Below are positions 10,196 through 22,675 of a stretch of 64,000 nucleotides of DNA, one piece after another; the first letter of the stretch is position 1; every line of letters starts with the position of its first letter. A program made the position numbers and the translations under genes. The stretch comes from Daucus carota subsp. sativus (taxonomy: Eukaryota > Streptophyta > Magnoliopsida > Apiales > Apiaceae). Below the pieces are notes generated by a model. The model was not told where the DNA came from, ran no database searches, and saw only the letters and a program-made list of their open reading frames with translations. Where the stretch lies: NCBI RefSeq assembly GCF_001625215.2, contig NC_030389.2:37499454-37563453 (forward strand), read 5' to 3'.

Positions 10196-12959
10196 ATGGT
10201 TGAAAACAAGCCAAAGATTGGATTATCATGGGAACCAAAGCTACCCACTTCGTTTTTACCCGGAAATAAATCCGGGTCGGGTGTGAAAACCCAATCTTTG
10301 GATGAAAAATGTGTTGTGTATAAGCCTAAAAGTGAGCTTGTTGATGGGCTTTATGTGCCAACTAATAATCCCAAGAAGTTGAATAAGTTGTTGAAGAAAC
10401 AAATTAAAGATACGTCTGGAAAGAATTGGTATGGTTTTGGTTTTGGTTTCGGTTTCGGGTTTAGTGGTTATTAGGGTGTGTGTTGATGTGTGAGGTTATT
10501 GTTTATGTTGCTGTGTAGGTTTGATATGCCTGCGCCTACGATGACGCCTGAATTGAAGAAAGATCTTCAGTTGCTCAAGGTTAGGTCTTTTTGGTTAGCG
10601 TATATTATTGTTTTAAGTTTGGTGATATATGATGTTTGTGTGAATATTTTTGTATTGCTTTGGTGATTGTGACTTGCTTGAGTAATTGAGGTTTGTATAT
10701 GTTCTGTTAAAATATGTATCAAAATTGATTAGAACGAGTGGGATGAGGTTGGAATGCAATCAAAATTTGTGAACAAAGTTTAGAGTGAAAGAAAGAATGC
10801 AAGATTGAAGAATTAAAGGATTATCATGCATATCATTCATGGTGTGCTTCTTGAAACAAGCAAGTAGTAGGAATGAGGCATTCATCTTCAAATTTGTGGG
10901 ATTGGGGTCTGGTTTAGATTTGAATATGCATAAAATGGAGGAATGTATGAAATTTGTGACTCACACCCATTGTTATCAAGTCGTCGACCAGTCTTTCTAT
11001 AGAAAAAGTCGAGTAGCGACTTATGAGCTTTACCCGACCCGATTCAGTACCTTGTCTGTCCAGAAACTTCTGAAGTAGGGTTTTTTGACAAAATCTTATG
11101 TAATTATGATACGAAAAGAAAGATAAGGCTTTGGGCGGCTATATCAGGTCCGACTAATCGACTTGTCCTAGGTGTGTAGGCCCTGATTACCTGTTGGCTA
11201 TGTAATCTTTGTATCATTTTTAACATATCAGTATATCCCTAATCTTTGTATCATTTCAACTTCACATTATTATTTCCTTCCTGTCACTACTTTCTGGCTT
11301 CACTTTAGATGTGAACTAACAATTTGCTACATTTTGTACATCTGATTGTTGCTTATTCTCTGTCACTTTTGATTCAAACTATAAACTGATTTCTGTTCAA
11401 CTATATTATATTTATTAAATTCAGTAAAAATATGTATATGAATAACTTGTCGACATTGTACGACTAGTCGGGCGACTTGTCGACTAGTCGATTCCAAGGT
11501 ACCCGGGTGCCGAGGCTCGACTTGGCGCCGTGATAAACTTGCTCACTCCCACAAAAATGTACAAGCGTGCATTATATTTCAACTATGAACATTCCCTTCA
11601 ACTGAATGTAGCATTAATATTGTAGCACAAAAAAATAGTGGAAAGACACTTTGAGCTACTTAAGTTATATCATTATGGAGCTTTATTGTGTTTGCCATGT
11701 TTTTCATATGTGCACAGTTTTTTACTTCAATCTATTCAATAGTAACTACCAACCAATTAAGTAGGAAATAGTTAAAGCTAATCCTATATTGTATCAAGCA
11801 TCCTACAAGACTCTTGGTCTTGTAACTTCTCTTTCACACTATACAGAGTATTCTTGAAGTATAAGATCAAGATACCAGTGCCCATTTTCTTGGTTGTAGA
11901 GACGAAGCGTAGTACAGTTTTATTTAACCCACGCCTACCAGTCTAGGATGGAATTTGAAATTTAACATTTTAAAAGTAACATTGGCCGTGTGACTTGGAT
12001 CGCTGCTTATTATATTATTAGTAATGACATTTGTACCCAGCTGGTTCTCTGAGGTTGATAGCTGCGACGCACCTGGATGTTACCTTAATGTTAGTTTGAT
12101 GAAATCTTCTTGATAAGTCCTTTTCTTAATATAGAACTTGCATTTGTGATCTTTTTGGTGGTAACAGTTGAGGACTGTCATGGATCCAAAGAGGCATTAC
12201 AAAAAGGGTGATTCGAAATCAGTTCCCAAATACTTCCAGGCAAGTCACTGTCCAGTACTTTGACACTCATGCACACATTATCATGCAAATATTCGAGGGC
12301 CAGATGTTAGCTTTTGTTTGTATATTTATACATATATAATAAGTTTTAGTAGCTTATTATCTGCTGCTAATTGTTGGGTATACTTGTTTTTATATGAATT
12401 TATCAGGTTGGAACTGTTATAGAGTCAGCAACAGATTTTTACACAGGTAGACTTACTAAAAAGGAGAGAAAGGCATCCCTTGCAGATGAGCTACTTGGTG
12501 ACCATTCTCTAGGAAGTTACAGGTAACGCAGACTAAAGAGCCTATGTCTTGTATATTTGTTATGTGCCTCATTACAGCCTGTCCCCAAGTGTATATATAT
12601 TTGTTCTTCTATTTCAATCTTGAGACTTGGCAAGTATAAAGGTTTAGTTGCATGCTATACTCTTCTAATAAACAATGCTGAATCGCAAACATACTCTTTC
12701 TTTTGTTCCATGTTTTTAGAATGACCATTGATGACACCTTAAATAACCTGCTTATTGAGAGTAGTAATGGAGAAGATGATGTTTGTTTCCTTCTCTTTTT
12801 TTTTCTTCGCTCTGTTCTGATGTCATCTTATATGACCTTTTTTTCTGTAGAAAACGGAAGGTCCAAGAGATAGAAGCGAAAAACCAACCAGGTGGGGTGG
12901 ATAAATGGAAGATAAAGGGTAAAGAGTCCTGGAAACGTGCCAAGCAAAGAAGGCACTGA
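10196..12959 (+). CDS. FCF2: rRNA-processing protein FCF2 (DNTTIP2/TdIF2 family)
   Basis: Exons 10196..10428, 10519..10579, 12168..12239, 12407..12522 and 12851..12959 give 196 residues. The Fcf2 domain fills the C-terminal two-thirds: WFDMPAPTMTPELKKDLQLL, LRTVMDPKRHYKKGDSKSVP, KYFQVGTVIES, and DFYTGRLTKKERKASLADEL. The basic tail ends in KESWKRAKQRRH. In yeast, Fcf2 is a nucleolar factor needed for early 18S rRNA cleavages in the small-subunit processome; animal DNTTIP2 carries the same domain. The N-terminal 70 residues are variable. All junctions are in phase. The third intron uses a GC donor (CAG then GCAAGT at 12240); the nearby GT would shift the frame. Intron 2 is 1.6 kb and holds a MITE-like insertion. 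The telo-box promoter agrees with a ribosome-biogenesis role. Confidence 0.92.
10968..11541. mobile_element. Candidate non-autonomous hAT element in FCF2 intron 2
   Basis: The ends, read inward, are CATTGTTATCAAGTCG and CAAGTTTATCACGGCGCCAA, which share C-A-n3-TTATCA. They are flanked by CTCACACC (10960..10967) and CTCACTCC (11542..11549), a near-perfect 8-bp target duplication. The interior is rich in GTCGAC and GACTAGTCG blocks in both orientations, unlike the surrounding intron. There is no transposase. The assignment rests on end shape and duplication length only. Confidence 0.4.
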
Positions 12960-13727
12960 TGACTGATGCAGGGATATTGGCCCTGCCTTGCTTAATATCT
13001 TGTTTATTTATGGATTTTTCCTGCCGTGAGGATTACTCAAATTAGAATTAGTGGCCTCAAAGCTGAGGCAGAATTAGAATTAGTGAGACCTCAGGGCCCT
13101 CACTGTTGTAATAGTTGTGGAGACTACTAAATTTTTGTCATCTGTATGGAGTTTGAATGTATAATTAGAAGTTTTGTGATATGGATGATGGCATTCCGTT
13201 ACTGCAGAATATAGAGATTCTCTCATTACCTGCTATTCCATTGTAACAAATAATTTGCAGATCCTCGTCGTCAGGAATACAATCCTCTGCTGGAAGCATG
13301 TAAATATACCAGCTATTATAGTTAGCAATCATGAACCAACAAAAAATTTGAAAATTGGGTGAATGAAAATGTAGGGAATGACATGAAATTTGAACTATAA
13401 TCTAGTTGAATATTTTGTAAGTATCATATATCTAACTCTTGTTTCTCTTGCATCTCGTTATTTGCATGAGATAATATTTTTTTATAAAAAGACTAAAGTT
13501 GCATTTGGTTGAATTCAATTATACGATATATTCGCAATAGTAAAATTGCAAAAATTCTTAAAAAAAGCAGTATATTTGCTAAATTCCCAAAAAAATATGC
13601 ACATCAGTAATATATATACCAAGACAAATAAACATTATGATTTGGTAGGTTTTCAGTTATGATGAATTATCCGGATTTAAGTTTTCTAATTATACAATAT
13701 TTTCTTGAAAAAAAATTAGACAACATT
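12960..13727. other. Convergent 3' flanks of FCF2 and the TNL gene
   Basis: This is FCF2 3' UTR on the left and TNL 3' UTR on the right. It is AT-rich with no gene or repeat recognised. Confidence 0.5.
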
Positions 13728-16700
13728 TTATTTGACTATGCTAGAAGGCTGTTTTATTATGTGAGCCCCGCACATATTCACTTCTATTTCTGCTTGAGGA
13801 AAAGAAATCATAATTTTGTCTCCGTTCTTGATTGAGATGTCCTCTGCCCTTATGCAATGTATACTTGATTGTACCTCATCCTTTATATCATAATTAAAAC
13901 CAATAGTAATCGGGGCAGCTATCGTATCCTCTGTTTTATTTGTGATAACAGCTTCAACTCTTGACCATCGGTCGGGGGAGCATTTATAAACGACCCATAA
14001 GGCGACACCCACAAAGTTATCTCCCAAGTTTGGGGGAACATGAAAAGATAGTGTGCACCCTTCCCTGTTTTTATAGTCGAACCACTCTGCAATTTCCCTG
14101 TTTTGTAGAGTAGCTCTAAATGCTTTGTTATACCCTCTTCCTAGCTGTAAGATAAAAAGAGAAATGGAGAGGGATTTAATATGTACAAAGAGTATTATTG
14201 GAAGAGAAAGACCACGAACGACAAACCTGAAGGTGATTCTCCTCTAAACTGACTTTTAAATTGCTGCCGTTGCGATAAACATCCAGTTGTTCTAAATCTC
14301 TCAACATTGACAGATCTGGAAATTCTTGTAGGCTTGTACAATCTTTAACTGTAAGGGATTCAAGATGAGGTGGAAGTTTGTGGAGAGATTGAAGGCTGCA
14401 GCATCTGGTGATGGACAATTTAAACAAGTGTTTGAGGTAGGACAATTCAGGTACTTGTTCTAGTGAAGCGTGGTTTTCTACCTGCAAGCTTCTTAAATTG
14501 AGTGGTAGTTCGGGAAAGGAGGAACCATGAGTTGTACTGTTAGTCAACTGAAGATATTTAAGGTTGAAAAGCTGAAAGAAACTAAAGGGTTTGGTTGGGG
14601 AGGGACTCCCGCACTCATCATAGAGTATTAAAAATGTCAGAGAAGTAACACTTACAATGATAGGCAACCAAACTCTTATATTACAACTCAGATGCAGGGT
14701 CTCCAACTTTATATCAGTTACGGCCTCGATCAACTCAATTTTTATTATGTCCTCACCAACAAGAAGTAAACTTCTAAGTGATTTAAGATTGCCGATGCTA
14801 TTTGGAACACATGAAAGCTTCTCGCATTTATTGAAATCCAACTCTTTTATCATAGGCAGTGATCCAATAGAATCCGGTAATTCTTCAATTGCTGAAGAAG
14901 ATGCATCTAGCCTTTCTAGACACTGCATCTTCCCCACCTGCTCAGGCAATCTCTTCAGCTCTGAACAGTATCTCAGATTCAGAGATCTCAATTTAAGCAG
15001 GTTTGAAAACGAGTCTGGCAGTTGTTCGATTCCACTTGCTTCTGCATCAAATGTCTCCAAGGCTTCCATGTTCCCAAATTGCTCAGGTAAGTTTCTAAGC
15101 TTCGTGCAGCAGCTCAAATCCAAATAAACTAACTTCTTCAAGTGAGCAATTGAATCTGGCAGTTGCTCAATTGCTGTAAAACTTACATCAAGCATCTTTA
15201 AGCATTTCAAATCACCCAACTGCTCCGGCAATAGTTTCAGATTGCTGCATTTCCTCATATTCAAACTGCTCAGAGTAGTCAATTGTGTGATGGGGTTGGG
15301 AAGTCGTTTTAGACTCACACAATCATTCAGATTCAAATGGGATAGAGCAGTCAAGCGTCCAATTGAGTGGGGCAATTCTTTCAAGTTTTTGCATCCTTTC
15401 AAATTCAAGTGACGCAAAGATGGCAACTGTACAGTCAATACACCCATAAATCAACTCATAATCAGAAAAAAAAGGCTAGTTTTTAAGCTTTTTCAGTTTG
15501 TATTGCACAGGAGTAGATGAGAAAGTTTTTACCAGCACTAGTAGCATTGAGGTTTAAATTAATATGTATTTATATATTTTTATTAATATTTATTTATTTG
15601 TTTATATAACATAATATTAATTTATTTTTTTATGTTACATGTAGTAATTTGTTATTATTTTCTTAATTTTTTGACTGTTGAGTTTTGACTCCCATTGTTA
15701 CTCTACACGATCACTTAATTTTTTTTATATATTATTACGTCTTGCGTTGTTGTTCATAAATTTATCTTTTATATCTCATTTAAATACCAAAGCGGTAATT
15801 TTTTTTTAATAACGTGATTAACTTAGTAAATATATAATAGTAAAGCAACAAATAATCATGCAAGGAATAAAATAATTAGCTAAATTCGAAAGGTAAAGAC
15901 TATTTTTAGAGAAAAGGGATTTAAAAAGGGTAATTAACAAATATTAAATAAATAGTGGCTTGGATTCTTAAATAGGAAATCTAGAGCCTATAATGATGAA
16001 AAGTATAGTTGGACCAAGTAGAGTCTAATTTCTTAAAAAGAAAGTATTAAGTTGATTTATTTCTGTTTAGAAGAATCCTTCTGTATTAGTGAGAAAGCAT
16101 AACTGTTACTGTATATCATATCAGAGACAACCAAACAAATTCACTCTCATATTTATCTTGATGTGACAATCTATGTGTTTGATTAAACTGTGGAATGTGA
16201 TTTCATTTGATATTTAGTTCTCATTTATAACTCCGACACTGAAGCTGCATATTATTTACAAAGATTTACTTTGAGATTGATACCTTACGACATTGCTTTG
16301 AGGAAAGAAATTATAAATTATGCTAAAGTTGACCAATGGTTTTGAAACACAGTTATTTTAATTAGATTTTGACACAACTCTATATTTGCTACATTGTATC
16401 ACAATCTCGTTGAGCCTTATTATATATAAAATTGATTCATTTGTGTTTACTCGAAATTGATAACAACTCATTAAAATATCTTTACCTGATAAATTGATTT
16501 ATTTCTCTGAAGAGCTTTTGTACTTTTGTGATAGTAACATATTGATTCCTTTTACTATAAACTTCAACTCACTTTACATTCTAAGATAGCCATGGTTCTT
16601 ATTCCATGTTTATACTTCTATTTTAATACTCGCTCACACTATTCGATTCGAGCGTCAAACTTTTTTATTCTTAAATGAATGGTGGCATTGCACATATGTA

Positions 16701-19700
16701 GGGAAGAGTACATAATTGTTCAAAAAGAGGATTTCTTGTACTGAAGGAAATTCCTGTGGACCGGTCAACATGAATAGTTTTTATTCATGAAAGAGAAGAG
16801 AATTATTTACTGTCTATGAAATGAGACAGTTTAAGAGTTGAAAGTAATAAGCTTATGCTAGCAAAAGAGTTGTAGGTGGTGCCTTTAGTGGTTGTGAGCA
16901 GACTGCGAGGGTGTCACATGAGAACAACATTCACAAAATGGTAGTGATCGAGTCATATAGTGATACCGCCAGGAAGATGGAAGACCATAAAATTCCTTAA
17001 TAATAACTTCTTGTTGAATGTTTCTAATTACAGCTCTTCTTTTGAATATGCTTTAATTGATATTCTGTCAAATTTATTCTGTGATATATACTGTGTTAAT
17101 TTCAAATGATCTAGTGGACTTATTGAGCATTCGATTGCTCATTCTTGTATCAATTTACATCTGTGAATACAGTAAAGAGTGAACATGACACGTATCTGAA
17201 AGACGATCCGAAGCGAGTGACAACAAGGGTAAAGAGAAGGCGTAATAAGAAGCTAAGATGAGGGTTAGTTGGAATGTTCCTGTGGTGTGTGTGAATCTTT
17301 GTAATATAAAATTATGAATTATATATTATAATAATAATATGTAAGTTAGATTTGTATGAGAAAATCAATCCCGGGGGCGACTGTTAATATGATAATACAA
17401 GTATGTCAGAGTTGGTGTGGTGGCATAGATCCACGGGATGTGGGTCTGACGCGTCACAATAATCTCTATTTTTTATAGTATGTATTAATAACATTTAGCT
17501 AAAGATTTTACAGTAATGAAGATGCTCGTGCTCCAAATGTAACTATTTACGATATTGTAACTTACTATCGTAATAAAATCCTAAGTGTTGGTGAAAAAGG
17601 GTTTTAAATTAAACTCTTTATAACTTTAAGCAAAACTTTTCGTTAAAATGGGGAAAGAGGATGGTAGCCATACTTGAAAATGATTTTGCTCTTTGAACCT
17701 TTTTGCTCTGTTAAGTATTTTGATTTATGGGCATTGTTACTGCCTCTATTTCTGATTTTTTACATAATTTTATGTGACTTTATTATCATGAATTTAAGAT
17801 GTACTTTTATTATCGGCGGAACATGTTTGACATAATTTCCAATCCATTTTCTTCATTTTATTTTCAATGCCATTTATGTTTTGATCTTTCTCTATAATTC
17901 ATATGATAAAATATTATATTAATTACAATTCCATTATTATTTAAGTGCATAAATAATAATTCTATCGAAATCACAAGTAGCTATTAACTATTATTATCCT
18001 CTATAACTCTAATAGCCTACTTGTTAACTATTACCATCCTATATAATAATAATAGCAATAGATACATTGTATAACTTATCTTTTTTTTTTATGACTAATG
18101 TTGTTGACTTGAATGAAGTCGGAAACACATTATAATCTACAAAATCGGCAAACAAGAGAATAAAAATGATCATCTAATTAGATTTTGGATAACTAACTCT
18201 TTGTTCATGCATAGCATATACTTCAGCAAACTTGATTTGTAACCAATCCGTGCATTCAAGTAGTATGGAATTTATAGAAATTGGAAAAACAAATTTGGAA
18301 CAATACTCCATCATGCTTCGTTTTGTGTTTCATAGGTCGGTTCAGATATTTACAGACTTAGCTCAATGTTAGGAAATTTGGATTATTCATTAGTATACTT
18401 TTTAAGTTTTCTACAAGTGATTAGCAGTGAACTATAATCTGATAAATTGTGATGCCGATTATCGTCCATGAAACGTAATGTATGACACGGTGTAGAACAT
18501 ACGTTGCTTGGTTAATTAATTTATTAAGTTAGTTGTTTTAGAGAATTTATCATATAAAAAAAATTTAACGTGCGAAGTACTGGCATATAAAGCTAGTATA
18601 TATAACACATGAGTGGGAGAGAGAAATAGTTAAGATATTTAATTTCATACCTTAGCAATCTTCCACAATGTTTCAAGTTTGCTAAATGGCATGTCCAAGA
18701 AAACAAGCTTTTGCATGTGAACACTATAAGGTAAATGCGTCCAAGAACAACCATGCCAACTTATGAACCTCAACTCATGAAATGAAGTTTTGAAATTTCC
18801 TTTGATATCATAGACATCAACTAATTTTAATAATCTCAGGTTTGGCAACCTTTCAAATAGCTCAGCATGGCAGTATTTGTTGATAGACATTGTACAATCT
18901 ACAAGGAGGGCTTCAATTTTATCCATGTCCTAAATGTTCAATTACATGCAGATAGTAGCAAAAGTGAGAAGTTGTACTCAGAATCACATTTTGCATAAGG
19001 TTAAAAACATATAAATTAAATATTAGTTAAGAGTAATTTTTCCGAATAGAAATTTAATAATTCAGTCAAATAATTATATTTTAAGAAAAAGCATGCATGT
19101 TATCTCATAGAGAAGAATAAGATATTTAGCATTTTGTTTACCTGATTTGGCAAAGCCTGTGATGCTTCTTCCAAGTACAAGTGCCGGCACTCCCCATGTT
19201 TGGATTCTTCGTGAATAATGTTCCTCCCCATATCTTGTATAAGATTATGCATTTGAAGCCTATTATCATAATCAATAATTAGTAGACATCTCTCAACTAG
19301 AACTGGTATCCCACACTCCGGAAAAAATTCACATGATCTGAATACATCATTAGCCTCATCTATCTTCTTTCCCAGGAAGAATAACACAATATCAAGGAAA
19401 ATAGTCTTTTGTGTGTCATCTTCTAACTCATCGTAACTCAGTTGAAGGATGCTTTGGATATTTTCCATTGGAATTTTTTGAACTTTTTTCAATTTAACTT
19501 TCCAGAATGACACATCTGTTCTACCGCACAAAGATGAACCCAACACCTTTAGAGCTAGTGGAAGGCCTCCCGCATAAGTAACAAAACTTTTAGACAGAGC
19601 TAAGTATTTTCCGGGAGGCTTTGATTGTTTAAAGGCATGATAGCTAAAGAGCTCTAGTGAATTGATTTTATTCAGATGCTTCACCCTATATGTATCTACT

Positions 19701-21075
19701 TTTGACATTGACATTTTTACTTTCAGTTGATTTGGGAGGTTTAGATCTCTTGACGTAATTATCATTCTGCCACCATCTGAAATCAGCTCGCAAATCCTTG
19801 CTAGCAAGTCTGAGTAGCTTGAATGGTCCATGTCTAAATCATCGAAAACAACGAGAGCTTTCTTATAACTAAGAATTTCTCCCAATTTTCTTAGTGCACT
19901 TTTAACATCTCGGACCTCAAAATCCTTGGCTCTGAGAAGCTCTTTCAAGAGTTTTTGAAGTAAAGAAAGTAGAGGACTAGCTCCTTGTGAATTCTGTTTT
20001 ATATTTTCCAAAAAACAACTCGCATCAAATTCGTGGGCGTACTTATTGTAGAAAGCCTTGGCTATCGTTGTTTTCCCAATTCCACCCATCCCACATATTC
20101 CAAGAGCGCGAACATCATTTGACTCCATGCTTAGTCGTTGATATATATCTTCGACAGCAGAATCTATCCCAAATAGACCTCTTTCAAGGTGTACGACCTT
20201 TGTCGATGCTTGTGACAATACATTGTCAACAATATTTTGGATTGTATCTGCTTCACTCCTGTTATTTTGAGTACAATATACACAGTTGTCATCCTTTGCT
20301 TATAATGTGTTGTGTCGCCAGTAATCATGTCATGTGTTTATAGAAAGTATACTGAACATTAACAGAAACACAGATGGTATAATTAGATAAAGAATTCATT
20401 GTAAAGGACTTACTTTTTTGCCTCTTCCAAATGGTATCCTGATAGAGCTGCGATTTCAGTAAGCGCAGACTTCCACTTGTCAATCTTATCAACAGAGTGA
20501 CGCTTCTTATGCTTCTTAAGAGCCACACCAAAACTCCCCGTGTGGCGTCGTAGATCTGATGGATTAACATAGTAAAACACCGGAATAACCTGATTCTTTG
20601 TTCTCTTGCAACTCAGGATCTGTACAAGCTCATCAAGGCACCACGACGAATCAGCATAGTTCTCTGAGATAACAACTACAAACATCTTAGAATTTCTGAT
20701 TGCTTGACGCAGTCCTGTTGAAATTTCTTCACCCTTTGGAAGTGCAGGATCGTCTCTGAAGGTAACAATTCCGGCCTGATCCAAAGCATGGTAAAGATGT
20801 GCACTGAACTTTGTGCGAGTGTCTTCTCCACGAAAACTCAAAAAGACATCCCATGGAGGGGATGAAGTGACAGCAGCTAATTGAGTAGTTGTAACTTCAT
20901 TCTTGTCTTCCACCACTGAGACTTGCTGGTGTGGCCGAGCAGAGGGCCCAAACATCACCCAAATAGCATAGAACAAGGCAAGTCCCAAAGCTACAAATAT
21001 AACCAAAGTCACAGGTGAGAGATCTGCGTATGCTGAGATTGATTCTTTCAAAGTTTCCCATAACACAAAAGCCAT
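13728..21075 (-). CDS. TIR-NBS-LRR immune receptor with N-terminal membrane anchor and C-JID domain
   Basis: Exons complement(20414..21075, 19142..20258, 18651..18929, 14227..15426, 13728..14144) give 1,224 residues, all in phase. Residues 1-70 form a leader with a transmembrane helix (about 20-41) that resembles the start of membrane steroid-binding proteins (MAFVLWETLKESISAYADLS). The TIR domain follows (75-215, VFLSFRGEDTRTKF) with its catalytic Glu at about 149 in SSWCLDEL. The NB-ARC has the P-loop GMGGIGKTT (277-285), kinase-2 LVVFDDLD, RNBS-B GGRMIITSRD and GLPLALKVLG. The MHD motif reads MHN (557-559). About 17 LRRs follow, then a post-LRR C-JID domain (EWFDYKNREGCTLSFHVPPN), which in known TNLs helps recognise effectors. 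TIR domains of this kind cleave NAD+ after oligomerisation. The protein looks intact, so a functional receptor is likely. Start ATG 21075 has context TCAATGG; upstream codons in the frame are not conserved-looking. Confidence 0.93.
15427..18650. other. Large intron 3 of the TNL gene
   Basis: This 3.2-kb intron has donor GTATGA next to 18651 and acceptor TGTACAG next to 15426. It is AT-rich and no coding frame was found in it. Around 17365-17460 a G-rich stretch followed by TGTTAATATG could be the edge of an old LTR, but no partner repeat was found. Confidence 0.7.
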
Positions 21076-22675
21076 TGATACAAAATGAAGCAGAAGAAAA
21101 CTATACCCCGGACGGTGTTTATGTTTGCAGGTGATAATAATGCACTGGCTTTGTAATGTTTTTTTCACTTCCCTATCTCTCTAAATGTGTGGTCTGTATT
21201 TATGTCTTCTTTTTCCACTACTTCTGCCTTTTTGGGCACTCTTGAGTAAGACTCTTCTGAGTCTTGAGCCCTTTCCTTGCTTTTAATTTTCTTTATAATT
21301 TGAATATATGTAAAAGTTTATAAAATCTCAATTAAATATTCTTATTATTTTTGCCAAAGTGTGTATGTCATTCTGATTTTTAATCAAATAATTCAGCTGG
21401 AAACAACTCCACAAAACAATTAATGTCGGTGACGTCATGAATTTTCTTAATTATAATTAAATTATGCTCTGAAAAATGATCCAACTTTATACTATATATG
21501 CTGCGATATATGATCAAACTTGAAGGAATTAATTATAAAGATAGTTAAATAAATTCGAAGAGTTTTGTTATAATTTAATAAGAAAAAATTGTAACATGGA
21601 AAGCTAAAAACTTGACTCAAAATTTCATTCTCGTCTGGAAACTTCAATTACGTGCTTGACAGCTTCACAGAAAGTGTCCAAGTTCATATGACTACTTTTT
21701 GACAATAATAGAGCTGGAAGCTTCAATCACTTTGTTTGGCAACTTCACTGAAATTGCCCGAGCCGGCCAGTTCGTACTACTTTTTTTTTTGCCCAGTTCA
21801 TACTAGTACTTTTTTTGACAAGAGCGACTACAATACAACTAGGATGAACAGGGAGACTGGTAAATTTAGTGGATATTACAAGAACGGTGTGTACTGGAGC
21901 ACATGATTTTTGTATCCGGTACTTGTGTATATTATAAGACTGGTGCTTACTCATGGGACTGTGGAGGCCCATGAGTGAAAGGTACCAGTGACTCGCCTCT
22001 ACTTGCTTGTATTTGTAACATTGTGTTGAGGGTTAAAATGATGAATCCACAATCTGTACCTTGGATTTATGCATATACTATAAATTATAAGACATATAAA
22101 CTATCATGTCATAATAAATCATAATATTTAAGATATATAAAAAGAACACTTAATAGTATCAAATTAATATTTAACAAAAATGTAAAAAGCGTTCAGGTAT
22201 ATTTACAAAAACTAATCAGATTAGGTCCAATGTTAGCATTGGACCGAGCAACCAACCACAACTCCCATTGTATGCACCCGAAAAGAAACACCAAAATACA
22301 CCATGATAAACTTCTTTACCAATCACAAATATCGTTATGATTGAATAAAAATAAATGAAATTCGAATGAATACAAACACTGTATCCCTCTTTTAGTAGTA
22401 AATGTTAAAATCACATCCAGACAAGGCAAATAACAAAAAAAGAAAAAAAAAAGAGAAAATGCTATTGAAGAACCCAAGCATAACTTTGGTCTTGAGCAAG
22501 CCAGCTGCCGGATGAATAGATGCTACATTGAATTTTGCTCAGAATTTACATATCCCCTACAAAAAATGGATATTTACTGGTGACTATAGAATACATGCAT
22601 CACTTCTCAGCAGCTTGTCTTTGACTTTAAAGAGTAAAGGGTTCTCTATGTAAATCATTATTTGCACTCTCGCAA
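21076..22675. other. TNL promoter region and 3' flank of the translocator
   Basis: The first kilobase right of 21075 should hold the TNL promoter; the last 250 bases (about 22430-22675) should be 3' UTR of the translocator. A repeated motif with runs of T after GTTCGTACTAC occurs near 21770. No gene was seen. Confidence 0.5.

Noticed and set aside
13728-14227. C-terminal C-JID exon as a separate small gene
   Set aside because: It splices in phase to the LRR exon and matches the post-LRR domain of other TNLs.
17365-17460. Possible LTR edge in TNL intron 3 (G-rich run, then TGTTAATATG)
   Set aside because: No matching second repeat, duplication or coding region was found, so it stays a chance resemblance.
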